Origin: CAWKGV01 sp963849305
Lineage (GTDB): Bacteria; Pseudomonadota; Alphaproteobacteria; Acetobacterales; Acetobacteraceae
Assembly (NCBI GenBank): GCA_963849305.1
Contig: CAWKGV010000008.1
Coordinates: 62,001-126,000, forward strand
Direction: 5' to 3'
DNA length: 64,000 nt
Made by a program: the position numbers and the translations under genes. A model generated the notes under the pieces. The model worked only from the letters and a program-made list of their open reading frames with translations. It was not told the DNA's origin and made no database searches. Positions 52,182 to 60,503 of this stretch are shown here, piece after piece; the stretch's first letter is position 1; each line of letters begins with the position of its first letter.

Positions 52182-52809
52182 TCCGCCGGGCGCGGCGCCA
52201 AGGTGGTCGCCGCCCTCCGGTCCAGGGAGCCACTTGCCTTTGGGCGGGTGCGAGAGTGACGGGGCCGATCCAAGCAAAAGCGCCTCTCCAGCGAATAGGG
52301 ATCACGCCATAGGACGGAGTTCGGATTCACGCTGAGGATGGGGGAGCCCCGTCGTGTCAGGCACACGTCTCACGTGTGGCGGGAACGGTGAAACCCCGTC
52401 CAAGTTTTCCTTGACCTCGCCGTCCGCGGGGCGAGGCGGGTGGCCAAGGGAGCCGTGCCGCCGCTTCGGAGAAAAAGGGTATCCGCAAGGCGGGGAGGCA
52501 GACCTCTGCTACAACTAGCTATAACTATCCATTATAGCCGACAGCCCCGGCGGGGCGTGGCCGTGCGGGCGGGTGCTCTTTGGCTTATAATGGAGATGCT
52601 GCTGGTTGGGTTATCGATGGCAATTACAGCGACACGCTCCCACTGCGGCTTGCCTCCGCCGCTATCGCCCGGACCATCGGCATCGGGTTTTAAGCGCGAT
52701 CCAGGAGTTCGAGGGAAAGCTGGTCACACTGTTACGACCAGCCGATGTCACCGCGTTTGTTAATGCCCTGTCGGCCGAGCGTCCCGACCTCCCGGACTAA
52801 GCCGCCGTT
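52182..52809. other. Intergenic region with a possible gene remnant
   Basis: About 630 bp. The only protein-like part is the end: in frame up to the stop at 52800, VLSAIQEFEGKLVTLLRPAD followed by VTAFVNALSAERPDLPD, which looks like a C-terminal helix pair of a small regulator such as MarR. No matching N-terminus is present. Near 52495-52535 the sequence is locally AT-rich (CTAGCTATAACTATCC), unlike its surroundings. Confidence 0.35.
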
Positions 52810-53763
52810 TCAGACGACGTGCGCGGGGCGCAGTCCGCATGCGCGGGCGGACTCGGGCGTCTCCAGTTGGACGGTCGCGTGGCCGATGGCGAACCGATTG
52901 CGAACCTCGACAGGGACACACCGCAGCAACTCCGTGTCCTGAGCGGCGTCGGAGCGGACCAGGTGAACCGTGAGCGCCGTCTCGGTGGTCGAGAGCGCCC
53001 ACACATGCAGATCGTGGACCTCCGTGACCCCGGGCAGCGTCTGCAAGAATTTCTCGACCGCGTGCGCGTCGATCCCGGGCGGGACGGCATCCAGCGACAG
53101 GCTGAGAGATTCGCGCAGCAAGCCCCAGGTGCCCGCGACGATCACGGCGCTGATGACAAGGCTCACCGCCGGGTCCACCCGGTGCCAGCCAGAGACGGCG
53201 ATCACCGCGCCCGCGATCATCACCCCGAAGGTTAACGAGGCATCCGCTAGCATGTGCGCGACTGCGGCGCGCACATTGAGGTCGCGTTTGGCGCCCACGC
53301 GGCCGGCCACCAGCAGCCAAGCGGTAAACCCGTTGACCAGGATACCCGCCCCAGCGACCGTCATGATGATCTCGGCATTGGTGGGCTCGGGATGGGCGAG
53401 ACGCCAGCCCGCCTCGGTTGCGATCGCGCCGGTGACGACCAACAGGATCACCGCGTTCGAGAGCGCCGCGAGGATCGAGGAGCGGCGCATTCCGTAGGTG
53501 AATTGCGCGGTGGGATGGCGTCCGCCGAGCCAGATCGCCAGCCAGCCGCCACCCAGTCCGATCACGTCGCCGAGATTGTGCCCGGCATCCGCCAGCAGCG
53601 CGGTGGAATGGGCCGCGAAACCCCAGAACGCCTCCGCCAGCACATAGGCGAGATTGAGACCCGCCCCGATCGCGAAGGCCCGGCGCGAGCCGTCCGTATC
53701 ATCGTGGTGGTGGGGGTGGTGAGCGTGGCCGTGATCGTGGTGGCCGAGCATGGCGAGAGGCAT
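52810..53763 (-). CDS. Cation diffusion facilitator (ZitB/CzcD-like) metal exporter
   Basis: 317 residues. The N-terminus is His-rich (GHHDHGHAHHPHHHDD), followed by six membrane helices with the metal-site motifs LLADAGHNLGDVIGLG and VAHMLADASLTFGVM, and a C-terminal cytoplasmic domain (TEVHDLHVWALSTTETALTV). This is the zinc-exporting CDF subclass: Zn/H+ antiport across the inner membrane. No metal-sensing regulator is adjacent. Confidence 0.93.
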   Translation of the reverse strand: MPLAMLGHHDHGHAHHPHHHDDTDGSRRAFAIGAGLNLAYVLAEAFWGFAAHSTALLADAGHNLGDVIGLGGGWLAIWLGGRHPTAQFTYGMRRSSILAALSNAVILLVVTGAIATEAGWRLAHPEPTNAEIIMTVAGAGILVNGFTAWLLVAGRVGAKRDLNVRAAVAHMLADASLTFGVMIAGAVIAVSGWHRVDPAVSLVISAVIVAGTWGLLRESLSLSLDAVPPGIDAHAVEKFLQTLPGVTEVHDLHVWALSTTETALTVHLVRSDAAQDTELLRCVPVEVRNRFAIGHATVQLETPESARACGLRPAHVV

Positions 53764-53839
53764 CCCCGTGTACGCGAAAACCGCGGCCCTGGGACCGCGG
53801 TCGGTGGTCAGAGTCCCGTGACGGGCCGGCAGCGGCGAC

Positions 53840-54043
53840 TCAAAATCCTTCTCGTTCCAGCCGCTTGCGTTCCAGCTTGCGTGCCCGACGGACCGCCTCG
53901 GCAGCCTCGCGCGCGCGTCGCTCGGACGGCTTTTCGTAATGCCGTCGTAGTTTCATCTCGCGGAAGATCCCCTCCCGCTGCATCTTTTTCTTGAGCGCCT
54001 TGAGGGCCTGATCGACATTGTTGTCACGCACCAGAACTTGCAC
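53840..54043 (-). CDS. rpsU: 30S ribosomal protein S21
   Basis: 67 residues, the standard length in alphaproteobacteria. After the start come QVLVRDNNVDQALKALKKKM and QREGIFREMKLRRHYEKPSE, then a highly basic helix ending in LERKRLEREGF. I use GTG 54043, with AGGAG about 12 bp upstream, because homologues start M-Q-V-L-V; the longer frame to 54082 adds 13 non-conserved residues. It is divergent from def. Confidence 0.95.
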   Translation of the reverse strand: MQVLVRDNNVDQALKALKKKMQREGIFREMKLRRHYEKPSERRAREAAEAVRRARKLERKRLEREGF

Positions 54044-54192
54044 TTGGCCGCCTTCTCCTTTCTGCCTGTTCACCCCGACCACCGGGGCGTACTTTGCTGC
54101 TCCACGGCGGTCTCCCAGCGTGGAACATTGGCGCTATAGCATGTGAGCGCCCCCCTCGCCAAACCGGTTTAGGCCACCATTTCGGAGGTCTC

Positions 54193-54762
54193 ATGGCCAT
54201 TCTCAAGATCGCCCGGATGGGCCACCCCGTGCTGCTCCGGCGCTGCGAGCCGGTGGCGGACCCCGGTGCGCCGGAGATCCGCCGGCTGGTCGCCGACATG
54301 ATCGCGACGATGGAGGATGCGTCCGGCGTTGGGCTCGCCGCGCCGCAGGTCCATGTGCCGCTGCGGCTGTTCGTGTTCCGCATCCCCGCCGAACGCCAGG
54401 AGGACGATCCGGACGACCTGCCCACCGGCAACACGGTGCTGATCAACCCGGAGGTGGAACCGCTGTCGGAGGAGCGGGTGCTGCGCTGGGAAGGATGCCT
54501 GTCCATTCCCGGCTTGCGCGCCGCCGTACCGCGCTCAGCACGTATCCGCTACCGTGGCGTGGATTGCGACGGCCGCGAAATCGCACGCGCGGTCTCCGGC
54601 TTTCATGCTGGGGTGATCCAGCACGAATACGACCATCTGGACGGGATCCTTTACCCGATGCGTATGACCGACTTCCGACTGTTCGGCTTCAATGAGGAGT
54701 TGGCCAAGGCGGCGATGGCGGAGCAGAGAGCCGAGCAGCAGCAGCGAGCGGAGACCGGCTGA
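54193..54762 (+). CDS. def: Peptide deformylase
   Basis: 189 residues. Three metal motifs are present: GVGLAAPQVHV, EGCLSIPG with the Cys ligand, and QHEYDHLDGILY with the HExxH. It removes the formyl group from nascent N-termini. The acidic/polar segment RQEDDPDDLPTGNT is a mild insertion. GGAGG precedes ATG 54193. The stop overlaps the coq9 start (TGATG). Confidence 0.96.
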   Translation: MAILKIARMGHPVLLRRCEPVADPGAPEIRRLVADMIATMEDASGVGLAAPQVHVPLRLFVFRIPAERQEDDPDDLPTGNTVLINPEVEPLSEERVLRWEGCLSIPGLRAAVPRSARIRYRGVDCDGREIARAVSGFHAGVIQHEYDHLDGILYPMRMTDFRLFGFNEELAKAAMAEQRAEQQQRAETG

Positions 54763-55391
54763 TGCGCACACCGGAGCGAAGTTCCGAGCGAGACGCCGCG
54801 ATCGACGCCCTGCTGCCGAACGTCCCGTTCGAGGGCTGGACCTATCGGGCGCTGCGGCGCGGGCTCGCCGCGGCTGGCGCCGAGCCCGAGGATGCCGAGT
54901 TGCTGTTTCCGGGCGGCGCGGCGGACATGATCGAGGGCTTCTGCGATCTCGCCGATCGCCGCATGGAGCTTGCCGCCGCCGCGCGCGACATGAGCGACCT
55001 GCGCCTGCCCGCGCGTGTGCGCGCCGTACTGGCCCTGCGACTGGAGCAGAACCGGCGGCACAAGGAAGCGATCCGCCGGGCGCTCGGGGTGCTCGCATTG
55101 CCCGGCAACGCGCGGACCGCCGCTTCCGCCACCGCTCGCACCGTGGACGCGATCTGGCACGCCGCCGGGGACCGCGCGACGGATTTCAGTTGGTACACCA
55201 AACGCGCCACGCTGGCCGCGATCTACACGTCTATGGTGCTGTTCTGGCTGCGCGACACGAGCGAGGACGATTCGGCCACACTCGCCTTTCTTGACCGCCG
55301 ACTGGCCGGAGTTGGACGGATCGGCAAAGTCCGCCGGCGCGTCGAGGGCGCCGTTCGGAGCTTCACGCCGCCGCCCTTGCGCCGCGCCTGA
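54762..55391 (+). CDS. coq9: COQ9-family ubiquinone-biosynthesis protein
   Basis: 209 residues with the COQ9 fold, TetR-like with a lipid-binding C-terminal domain. Characteristic parts are DALLPNVPFEGWTYRALRRG and the region DAIWHAAGDRATDFSWYTKR, TLAAIYTSMVLFWLRDTSED. It assists COQ7 in hydroxylating ubiquinone precursors. Overlap with def by one base shows coupling. A COQ9 homologue is typical of alphaproteobacteria. Confidence 0.92.
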   Translation: MRTPERSSERDAAIDALLPNVPFEGWTYRALRRGLAAAGAEPEDAELLFPGGAADMIEGFCDLADRRMELAAAARDMSDLRLPARVRAVLALRLEQNRRHKEAIRRALGVLALPGNARTAASATARTVDAIWHAAGDRATDFSWYTKRATLAAIYTSMVLFWLRDTSEDDSATLAFLDRRLAGVGRIGKVRRRVEGAVRSFTPPPLRRA

Positions 55392-55396
55392 GGGCG

Positions 55397-56305
55397 CTAC
55401 AGCTCCAACTGGCCACGCAGCACCGGCACGCAGTCGCCCGCGACGGTCGCGCTCACGGGGCCCTCTCCGGTCTTGCGCGCGGTGGCCACGATCCGGCTGG
55501 GCCGGCCCATCTCGATCCCCTGCTCGATGTCGTAGGTCAGGTCCACGTTCACCCCTGGCGCCAACGAGGTCAGCAAAGCCGCGAGCGCCGCGTTGGCGCT
55601 GCCGGTCGCGGGGTCTTCCAGCGTGCCGCCCAATGGGGCGAACATGCGCGTGCGCAGGCGCGTGGCGTCTTCGTCGCGCCGGACATACAGATGCACCGGA
55701 AAGTGTCTAGCCGCCCCGGGGAACTGCGCGAGCGCCGCCCGGAATGCCCGGAGATCGGGCGCAGCGCGCGTGAGGGACTCGATGCTGCCAGTCTCGGCGA
55801 TGACGAACGGCAACCCGACCGAGGCAACCAGCGGCGTGTGCGCGCGGGTGTCGATGTCATCCGGGTCGAGCCCAACGCAGGCGGCCACGACCTCCACCGG
55901 GATCGCATCGCCGATGGTCAGCGATTTCGGGGCCGAGATGCGGGCGCCGGTGACCACCTTCTCTGGGCCGCGCAGGACGTGAACCCGCACCAGCCCGGCC
56001 AATTCCTCGAAGGTGAAGTGCTCGGGCGGATGCGTCGCCCGCCGAGCCAGCACGTAGCCCGTGCCGACATTCGGATGGCCGGCGAAGGCCAGCTCGCTCC
56101 GTGGCGTGAAAATGCGCACCCGCGCGTGGTTGCGCGGATCGTCCGGCGGCAGGACGAAGCTCGTCTCCGACAGATTGAACTCCGCCGCGATCGCTTGCAT
56201 GTCGCCATCCGACAGCCCGCTTGCCTCGGGGAAGACCGCCAGCGGATTGCCGCCGAAGCGCCGGTCGGTGAACACGTCCACGGTAACGTACTCATAGGCC
56301 GGCAT
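55397..56305 (-). CDS. PhzF-family isomerase-like protein
   Basis: 302 residues with two repeated PhzF halves (diaminopimelate-epimerase fold). Characteristic are VFTDRRFGGNPLAVFPEASG, AEFNLSETSFVLPP, FTPRSELAFAGHPNVGTGYV and LEDPATGSANAALAALLT. The catalytic Glu is visible in NLSETSF. Despite the name, most members work outside phenazine synthesis; substrate unknown. It is convergent with coq9 and follows the brnA relic on the same strand. Confidence 0.9.
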   Translation of the reverse strand: MPAYEYVTVDVFTDRRFGGNPLAVFPEASGLSDGDMQAIAAEFNLSETSFVLPPDDPRNHARVRIFTPRSELAFAGHPNVGTGYVLARRATHPPEHFTFEELAGLVRVHVLRGPEKVVTGARISAPKSLTIGDAIPVEVVAACVGLDPDDIDTRAHTPLVASVGLPFVIAETGSIESLTRAAPDLRAFRAALAQFPGAARHFPVHLYVRRDEDATRLRTRMFAPLGGTLEDPATGSANAALAALLTSLAPGVNVDLTYDIEQGIEMGRPSRIVATARKTGEGPVSATVAGDCVPVLRGQLEL

Positions 56306-56317
56306 CCGCTTCCCTCC

Positions 56318-56662
56318 TCAGCCGCCGAGCACGGCCTTGCGCAGCATGTCGTTGACCCGGCTTTGCCAGCCCGGCCCCGAGGCACGCAGCCGGTCCACCA
56401 CCTCCCGTTCCAGCCGGAGCGACACCAGCACCTTCCTCGGCCGCTTCTGCGCTCCGCGCTTTCGGCTCAGGGAGTATGCCGCCAAATCAGGAAACACCCC
56501 AGAGACCGGACGGGCGCGCTTAAAATCCTCCTCGGACCACTCCCAGGTGTCAGGATCCTCCGCTATGCCGCGGTCGATCGCGGCATCCTCCTCAGGGGTC
56601 GGAATCAGGAATTTCGCTTCGGCGTAAGCCGTCCTCGCGGTTCGCCGGCGAAGGCTGATCAC
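56318..56662 (-). CDS. BrnA-like antitoxin fused to the tail of a deleted BrnT
   Basis: 114 residues in this frame. The part from LIPTPEEDAAIDRGIAEDPD to VLVSLRLEREVVDRLRASGP and GWQSRVNDMLRKAV is a complete BrnA/DUF4415 antitoxin (ribbon-helix-helix). The first 15 residues (MISLRRRTARTAYAE) match the C-terminal end of BrnT toxins (VISLRRATR). No other start codon lies before the antitoxin part, so the GTG at 56662 may be what keeps it translated. The cognate toxin is gone. Confidence 0.72.
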   Translation of the reverse strand: MISLRRRTARTAYAEAKFLIPTPEEDAAIDRGIAEDPDTWEWSEEDFKRARPVSGVFPDLAAYSLSRKRGAQKRPRKVLVSLRLEREVVDRLRASGPGWQSRVNDMLRKAVLGG

Positions 56663-56740
56663 GCGAACCCTTTCCGCCTCGCCGCGTGAAGATCAGCGTA
56701 TGTTGCCGGGGCGCTTCGGCTCGTCCCACTCGAACTGCAC
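56663..56740 (-). pseudogene. brnT: BrnT toxin remnant, internally deleted
   Basis: GTG 56740 begins MQFEWDEPKRPGNIR and stops at TGA 56695-56693; this is the start of the BrnT ribonuclease. Twelve or so codons later, in another frame, ERVRVISLRRRTAR gives its end. About 60 central residues with the catalytic site are missing. The toxin is therefore inactive. Confidence 0.65.
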
Positions 56741-56857
56741 ACCACCAGCCTACGCTACGCTGAGCAGATTGTATATACGACAGCCAGCGTCAACCTGGGC
56801 TGAAACCTCCCTGCGGCAGTCCTGTTTCACTCCAAGTCCAGGAGGGAGGACTTCGCA

Positions 56858-58336
56858 ATGCTCAACCCCACCAGCCCGTTGCCCCTGAAAGACCCGACCC
56901 TGCTCCGTCAGGCCAATTGCATCGACGGCAAGTGGGTGCAGGCCGACAGCGGCAAGACGCTCGTCGTGAACAACCCGGCCACCGGCGAGGCGATCGGCGA
57001 GGTGCCGGCGCTGGGTGCGGCCGAGACCCGCCGCGCGATCGAGGCGGCGGCGCGCGCCTATCCGGCCTGGCGGGCGATGCTCGCCAAGGAACGCGGGGCG
57101 ATCCTGCGCAAGCTCTCCGACCTGATGCTGGCCAACGCCGACGACCTCGCGGTGATCATGACGGCCGAGCAGGGCAAGCCGCTCAGCGAGAGCAAGGGCG
57201 AGATCGCCTATGCCGCGAGCTTCATCGACTGGTTCGCCGAGGAAGGGAAGCGCGTCTATGGCGACACCATCCCGCAGAACGCCAAGGGCCGACGCATCCT
57301 GGTGCTGAAGGAGCCGGTCGGCGTGTTCGCCGCGATCACGCCCTGGAATTTCCCGGCGGCCATGATCACCCGCAAGGCTGGCCCCGGTTGGGCGGTTGGC
57401 TGCACCGGGGTGATCCGCCCGGCAAGCCAGACGCCGTTCTCGGCCCTCGCGCTCGCGGCGCTGGCCGCGCGCGCCGGAATGCCGGCGGGCGTGTGCAACA
57501 TCATCACCGGGCCGGCCTCGGAGACGGGCGTCGAGCTCTCGACCAACCCGCTGGTGCGCAAACTCTCGTTCACCGGCTCGACCGAAGTGGGTGCGAAGCT
57601 GCTGGCCCAGTGCGCGCCGACGATCAAGAAGACCAGCATGGAGCTGGGCGGCAACGCGCCGTTCATCGTGTTCGACGACGCAGACCTGGATGCCGCAGTC
57701 GTCGGCGCGATGGGCAGCAAGTACCGCAACACCGGCCAAACCTGCGTCTGCGCCAATCGCATCCTGGTCCAAGAGGGCGTGTACGACGCGTTCGCCCAGA
57801 AATTCAAGGCGGCGATCGAGCAGATGAAGGTGGGCAACGGCATGGAGCCGGGCGTGAGCCAGGGGCCGCTGATCAACCCCGCCGCCGTGAAGAAAGTGGA
57901 GGAGCATATCGCGGATGCCACCAAGCGCGGCGCCAAGGTGCTCACCGGCGGACATCGGCACCGGCTCGGCGGCAACTTCTTCGAGCCGACGCTGTTGGCT
58001 GACGTGCCGCACGAGGCGCTGATCTTCCGCGATGAGACATTCGGCCCGGTGGCGCCGCTGTTTCGCTTCAAAACCGAGGAGGAGGCGATCCGGCTCGCCA
58101 ACGACACCGAGTTCGGCCTGGCGGCCTATTTCTACGCCCGCGACGTCGGCCGAATCTTCCGCGTGGGCGAGGCGCTGGAATACGGGTTGATCGGCATCAA
58201 CGAGGGGATCATCTCGACCGCCGAGGCGCCGTTCGGCGGGATGAAGCACTCGGGGCTGGGCCGCGAGGGGTCGAAATACGGGATCGAGGAGTATCTGGAG
58301 ATCAAGTATCTCGCGGTCGGCGGCATCGGGACGTAG
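56858..58336 (+). CDS. gabD: NAD(P)-dependent succinate-semialdehyde dehydrogenase
   Basis: 492 residues, aldehyde dehydrogenase superfamily. The catalytic Cys296 is in NTGQTCVCANRILVQ, the general-base Glu262 in MELGGNAPF, and FTGSTEVG binds cofactor. The form CxCxN with the second Cys and the ending APFGGMKHSGLGREGSKYGI agree with GabD, which oxidises succinate semialdehyde in GABA and related catabolism. The cofactor-site lysine usually found in the KPAS motif is Arg187 here (VIRPAS), with altered neighbours (GPGWAVGCTG). GGAGGGAGGA precedes the ATG. A hairpin follows the stop. Confidence 0.92.
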   Translation: MLNPTSPLPLKDPTLLRQANCIDGKWVQADSGKTLVVNNPATGEAIGEVPALGAAETRRAIEAAARAYPAWRAMLAKERGAILRKLSDLMLANADDLAVIMTAEQGKPLSESKGEIAYAASFIDWFAEEGKRVYGDTIPQNAKGRRILVLKEPVGVFAAITPWNFPAAMITRKAGPGWAVGCTGVIRPASQTPFSALALAALAARAGMPAGVCNIITGPASETGVELSTNPLVRKLSFTGSTEVGAKLLAQCAPTIKKTSMELGGNAPFIVFDDADLDAAVVGAMGSKYRNTGQTCVCANRILVQEGVYDAFAQKFKAAIEQMKVGNGMEPGVSQGPLINPAAVKKVEEHIADATKRGAKVLTGGHRHRLGGNFFEPTLLADVPHEALIFRDETFGPVAPLFRFKTEEEAIRLANDTEFGLAAYFYARDVGRIFRVGEALEYGLIGINEGIISTAEAPFGGMKHSGLGREGSKYGIEEYLEIKYLAVGGIGT

Positions 58337-58366
58337 AAACGAGTTCGGCTGGGAGCCGCGCGTGAT

Positions 58367-58398
58367 GAGTGCAGGTGGTGGCAGTGTCACCTGCACTC
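58367..58398. terminator. Hairpin after gabD
   Basis: GAGTGCAGGTG (58367-58377) and CACCTGCACTC (58388-58398) form a perfect 11-bp stem with a 10-nt loop, 31 bp past the gabD stop. There is no T-tract. A terminator or a protein-binding palindrome are both possible. Confidence 0.5.
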
Positions 58399-58496
58399 GA
58401 TCGTAGCGCGTGTCTTTAAAGCGAGAGCACGAAGCGGAGGGCGAGCGGGAGCGGGACGCCGTATCTATCGGGCATGACAGCCGACAGGAGCACCGC

Positions 58497-59049
58497 ATGA
58501 CCAACTTCCGCTGCATCCCGATCGCTACTGAGGTCGCGAGCCGCTTCCGTGCCAGTGGCCGCGACGAAGCCGGTAACGTGCTGCGCCCGCGCCAGCCTGG
58601 CCCCGACTCGCGCTGCCCTTGCCGACACTGCCTGCACTATGCGCAGGCCGGAAGGCGGTGTTGCTCGGCTCTTACTACCTGCCGCGACCGCCGGGGTGTA
58701 CTGGACCCCGAGCCCGATCTTCGTTCATGCCGAACCCTGCGATCAGTATGAGCAGGTCAACGACATCCCGGAGATCGTACGCGGCTCGCTTGTCTCCGTG
58801 CGCGCCTATGATGCCGAGGACCAGTGCCTGTACGAGCTGGGCCACGTCAGCGAGGGAACGGAGATCGACGCTGCTCTGGGCCGCGCCCTGAACGACCCGC
58901 GCACTGCGTTCGTGAACATCCATACCGCCAAGCCAGGCTGCCTCCTGTGCCGGGTGGAAGGGTCTGAGGGCGAGCGGCGACCCCAGGCACCGCTTGCCGC
59001 GTCAAAGGCCACGGGACACAGTGCGGCCCTCAACCGAGGGCACGACGCA
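58497..59049 (+). pseudogene. DUF1203 protein, frameshifted and reading into gor
   Basis: Three frames are needed to read it: MTNFRCIPIATEVASRFRAS to RCPCRHCLHYA from ATG 58497; then KAVLLGSYYLPRPPG; then VYWTPSPIFVHAEPCDQYEQ through LVSVRAYDAEDQCLYELGHV to HTAKPGCLLCRVE. Together these match DUF1203 from end to end (about 155 residues). At least two one-base shifts are required, and the last frame has no stop before gor, so it reads in frame into MDFDLF. The function of DUF1203 is unknown. Confidence 0.75.
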
Positions 59050-60417
59050 ATGGATTTCGACCTGTTCGTGATCGGCGGCGGCTCGGCGGGCGTGCGCTGC
59101 GCGCGCATCGCCGCCGGGCACGGCGCGCGGGTCGGCATCGCCGAGGAGCGGTTCTGGGGCGGCACCTGCGTCAATGTCGGTTGCGTGCCGAAGAAGCTGC
59201 TGGTTCAGGCCGGCGAATACGGCGGCTGGGCGGAGGACGCGCGCGGCTTCGGCTGGCAAATCCGCAAGGGGCCGCACAACTGGGCCAAGCTGATCGCCGC
59301 CAAGGACAAGGAAATCTACCGGCTCAACGGCATCTACCGCAAGCTGCTCGACGGCGCCGGCGCGCAGAGGTTCGAGTCGCGCGCTACCTTCATCGACCAA
59401 AACACGCTCGATGTCGGTGGCCAGCGCGTCACCGCCGATCGCATCGTGATCGCCACCGGCGGCCACCCGGTTCGCCTCCCGATCCCGGGCGCCGAGCTGG
59501 GCATCGTCTCCGACGACGCGTTCTTTCTGCCCCGGATGCCCAAGCGCGTCGCGGTGATCGGCGGCGGCTACATCGCGGTGGAGTTCGCCGGCATCTTCGC
59601 CGCCCTCGGCGCGGAGGTGGACCTGATCTATCGCGCCCCCCTGCCATTGCGCGGCTTCGACCAAGATCTGCGCGAGGCGCTGGCCGAGGCGCTCGGCCAG
59701 CAGGGGATCGCGTTGCATCCCGGCTGCGCGCCCTCTCGTGTGGAGGCCGAGGGCGAGGCCAAGCTGCTCACCATCGCCGAGGGCCGCGCGATCCACACCG
59801 ATCTGGTGTTCTTCGCCACCGGCCGTCGGCCCGCGACCGCCGGGCTCGGGTTGGAGCAAGCGGGCGTGGCCACCAGCGCCGCCGGCGCGGTCGCGGTGGA
59901 CGAGCACCTGCGCACCAGCCAGCCGCATATCTTCGCCATGGGCGATGTGACCAACCGGCTGAACCTGACGCCCGTGGCCACCGCCGAGGGCCATGCGCTC
60001 GCCGATGCCCTGTTCGCCGGCCGGCCGCGCCGGGTCTCGCTCGAGAACGTGCCGACCGCCGTGTTCTCCACCCCGCCGATCGCCACCGTCGGGCTGACGG
60101 AGGAGCGGGCCGCCGCTTGCGGACCGGTGGATGTGTATCTCTGCCGCTTCACCCCGATGCGCCACACTCTGAGCGGCCGGCCCCGCAAATCGCTGATGAA
60201 GCTGGTCGTGGACCAGGCGAGCCAGCGCGTGCTCGGCGCCCACATGTTGGGCGAGGACGCGCCCGAGATCATCCAGGGTCTCGCCATCGCGCTGGTGATG
60301 GGCGCCACCAAGGCCGATTTCGACCGCACCATCGGCATCCATCCGACCGCTGCCGAGGAGTTCGTCACCATGCGGACCCGCGCGCGCGTATCGGGCGTCG
60401 CCAAGGCGGCGGAGTAG
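59050..60417 (+). CDS. gor: Glutathione-disulfide reductase
   Basis: 455 residues, pyridine-nucleotide-disulfide oxidoreductase. The FAD motif is LFVIGGGSAGVRCARIAAGH, the redox-active disulfide is GGTCVNVGCVPKKLLV, the NADPH fold is VAVIGGGYIAVEFAGIFAAL and the C-terminal active-site His lies in TIGIHPTAAEEF. It keeps glutathione reduced in the cytoplasm. ATG 59050 is the family start; the open frame continuing upstream belongs to the broken DUF1203 gene. Confidence 0.95.
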   Translation: MDFDLFVIGGGSAGVRCARIAAGHGARVGIAEERFWGGTCVNVGCVPKKLLVQAGEYGGWAEDARGFGWQIRKGPHNWAKLIAAKDKEIYRLNGIYRKLLDGAGAQRFESRATFIDQNTLDVGGQRVTADRIVIATGGHPVRLPIPGAELGIVSDDAFFLPRMPKRVAVIGGGYIAVEFAGIFAALGAEVDLIYRAPLPLRGFDQDLREALAEALGQQGIALHPGCAPSRVEAEGEAKLLTIAEGRAIHTDLVFFATGRRPATAGLGLEQAGVATSAAGAVAVDEHLRTSQPHIFAMGDVTNRLNLTPVATAEGHALADALFAGRPRRVSLENVPTAVFSTPPIATVGLTEERAAACGPVDVYLCRFTPMRHTLSGRPRKSLMKLVVDQASQRVLGAHMLGEDAPEIIQGLAIALVMGATKADFDRTIGIHPTAAEEFVTMRTRARVSGVAKAAE

Positions 60418-60503
60418 CGCGGCGGCCCAAATCCGGTCATAACCGCCGGCCACGGGCTCGCATACGCACGCGACCCAGCAGCATGACGGATGAGCACGAC
60501 GCC

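Noticed and set aside
56750..58516. Long open frame opposite gabD
   Set aside because: Shadow of an intact aldehyde dehydrogenase; no domain seen.
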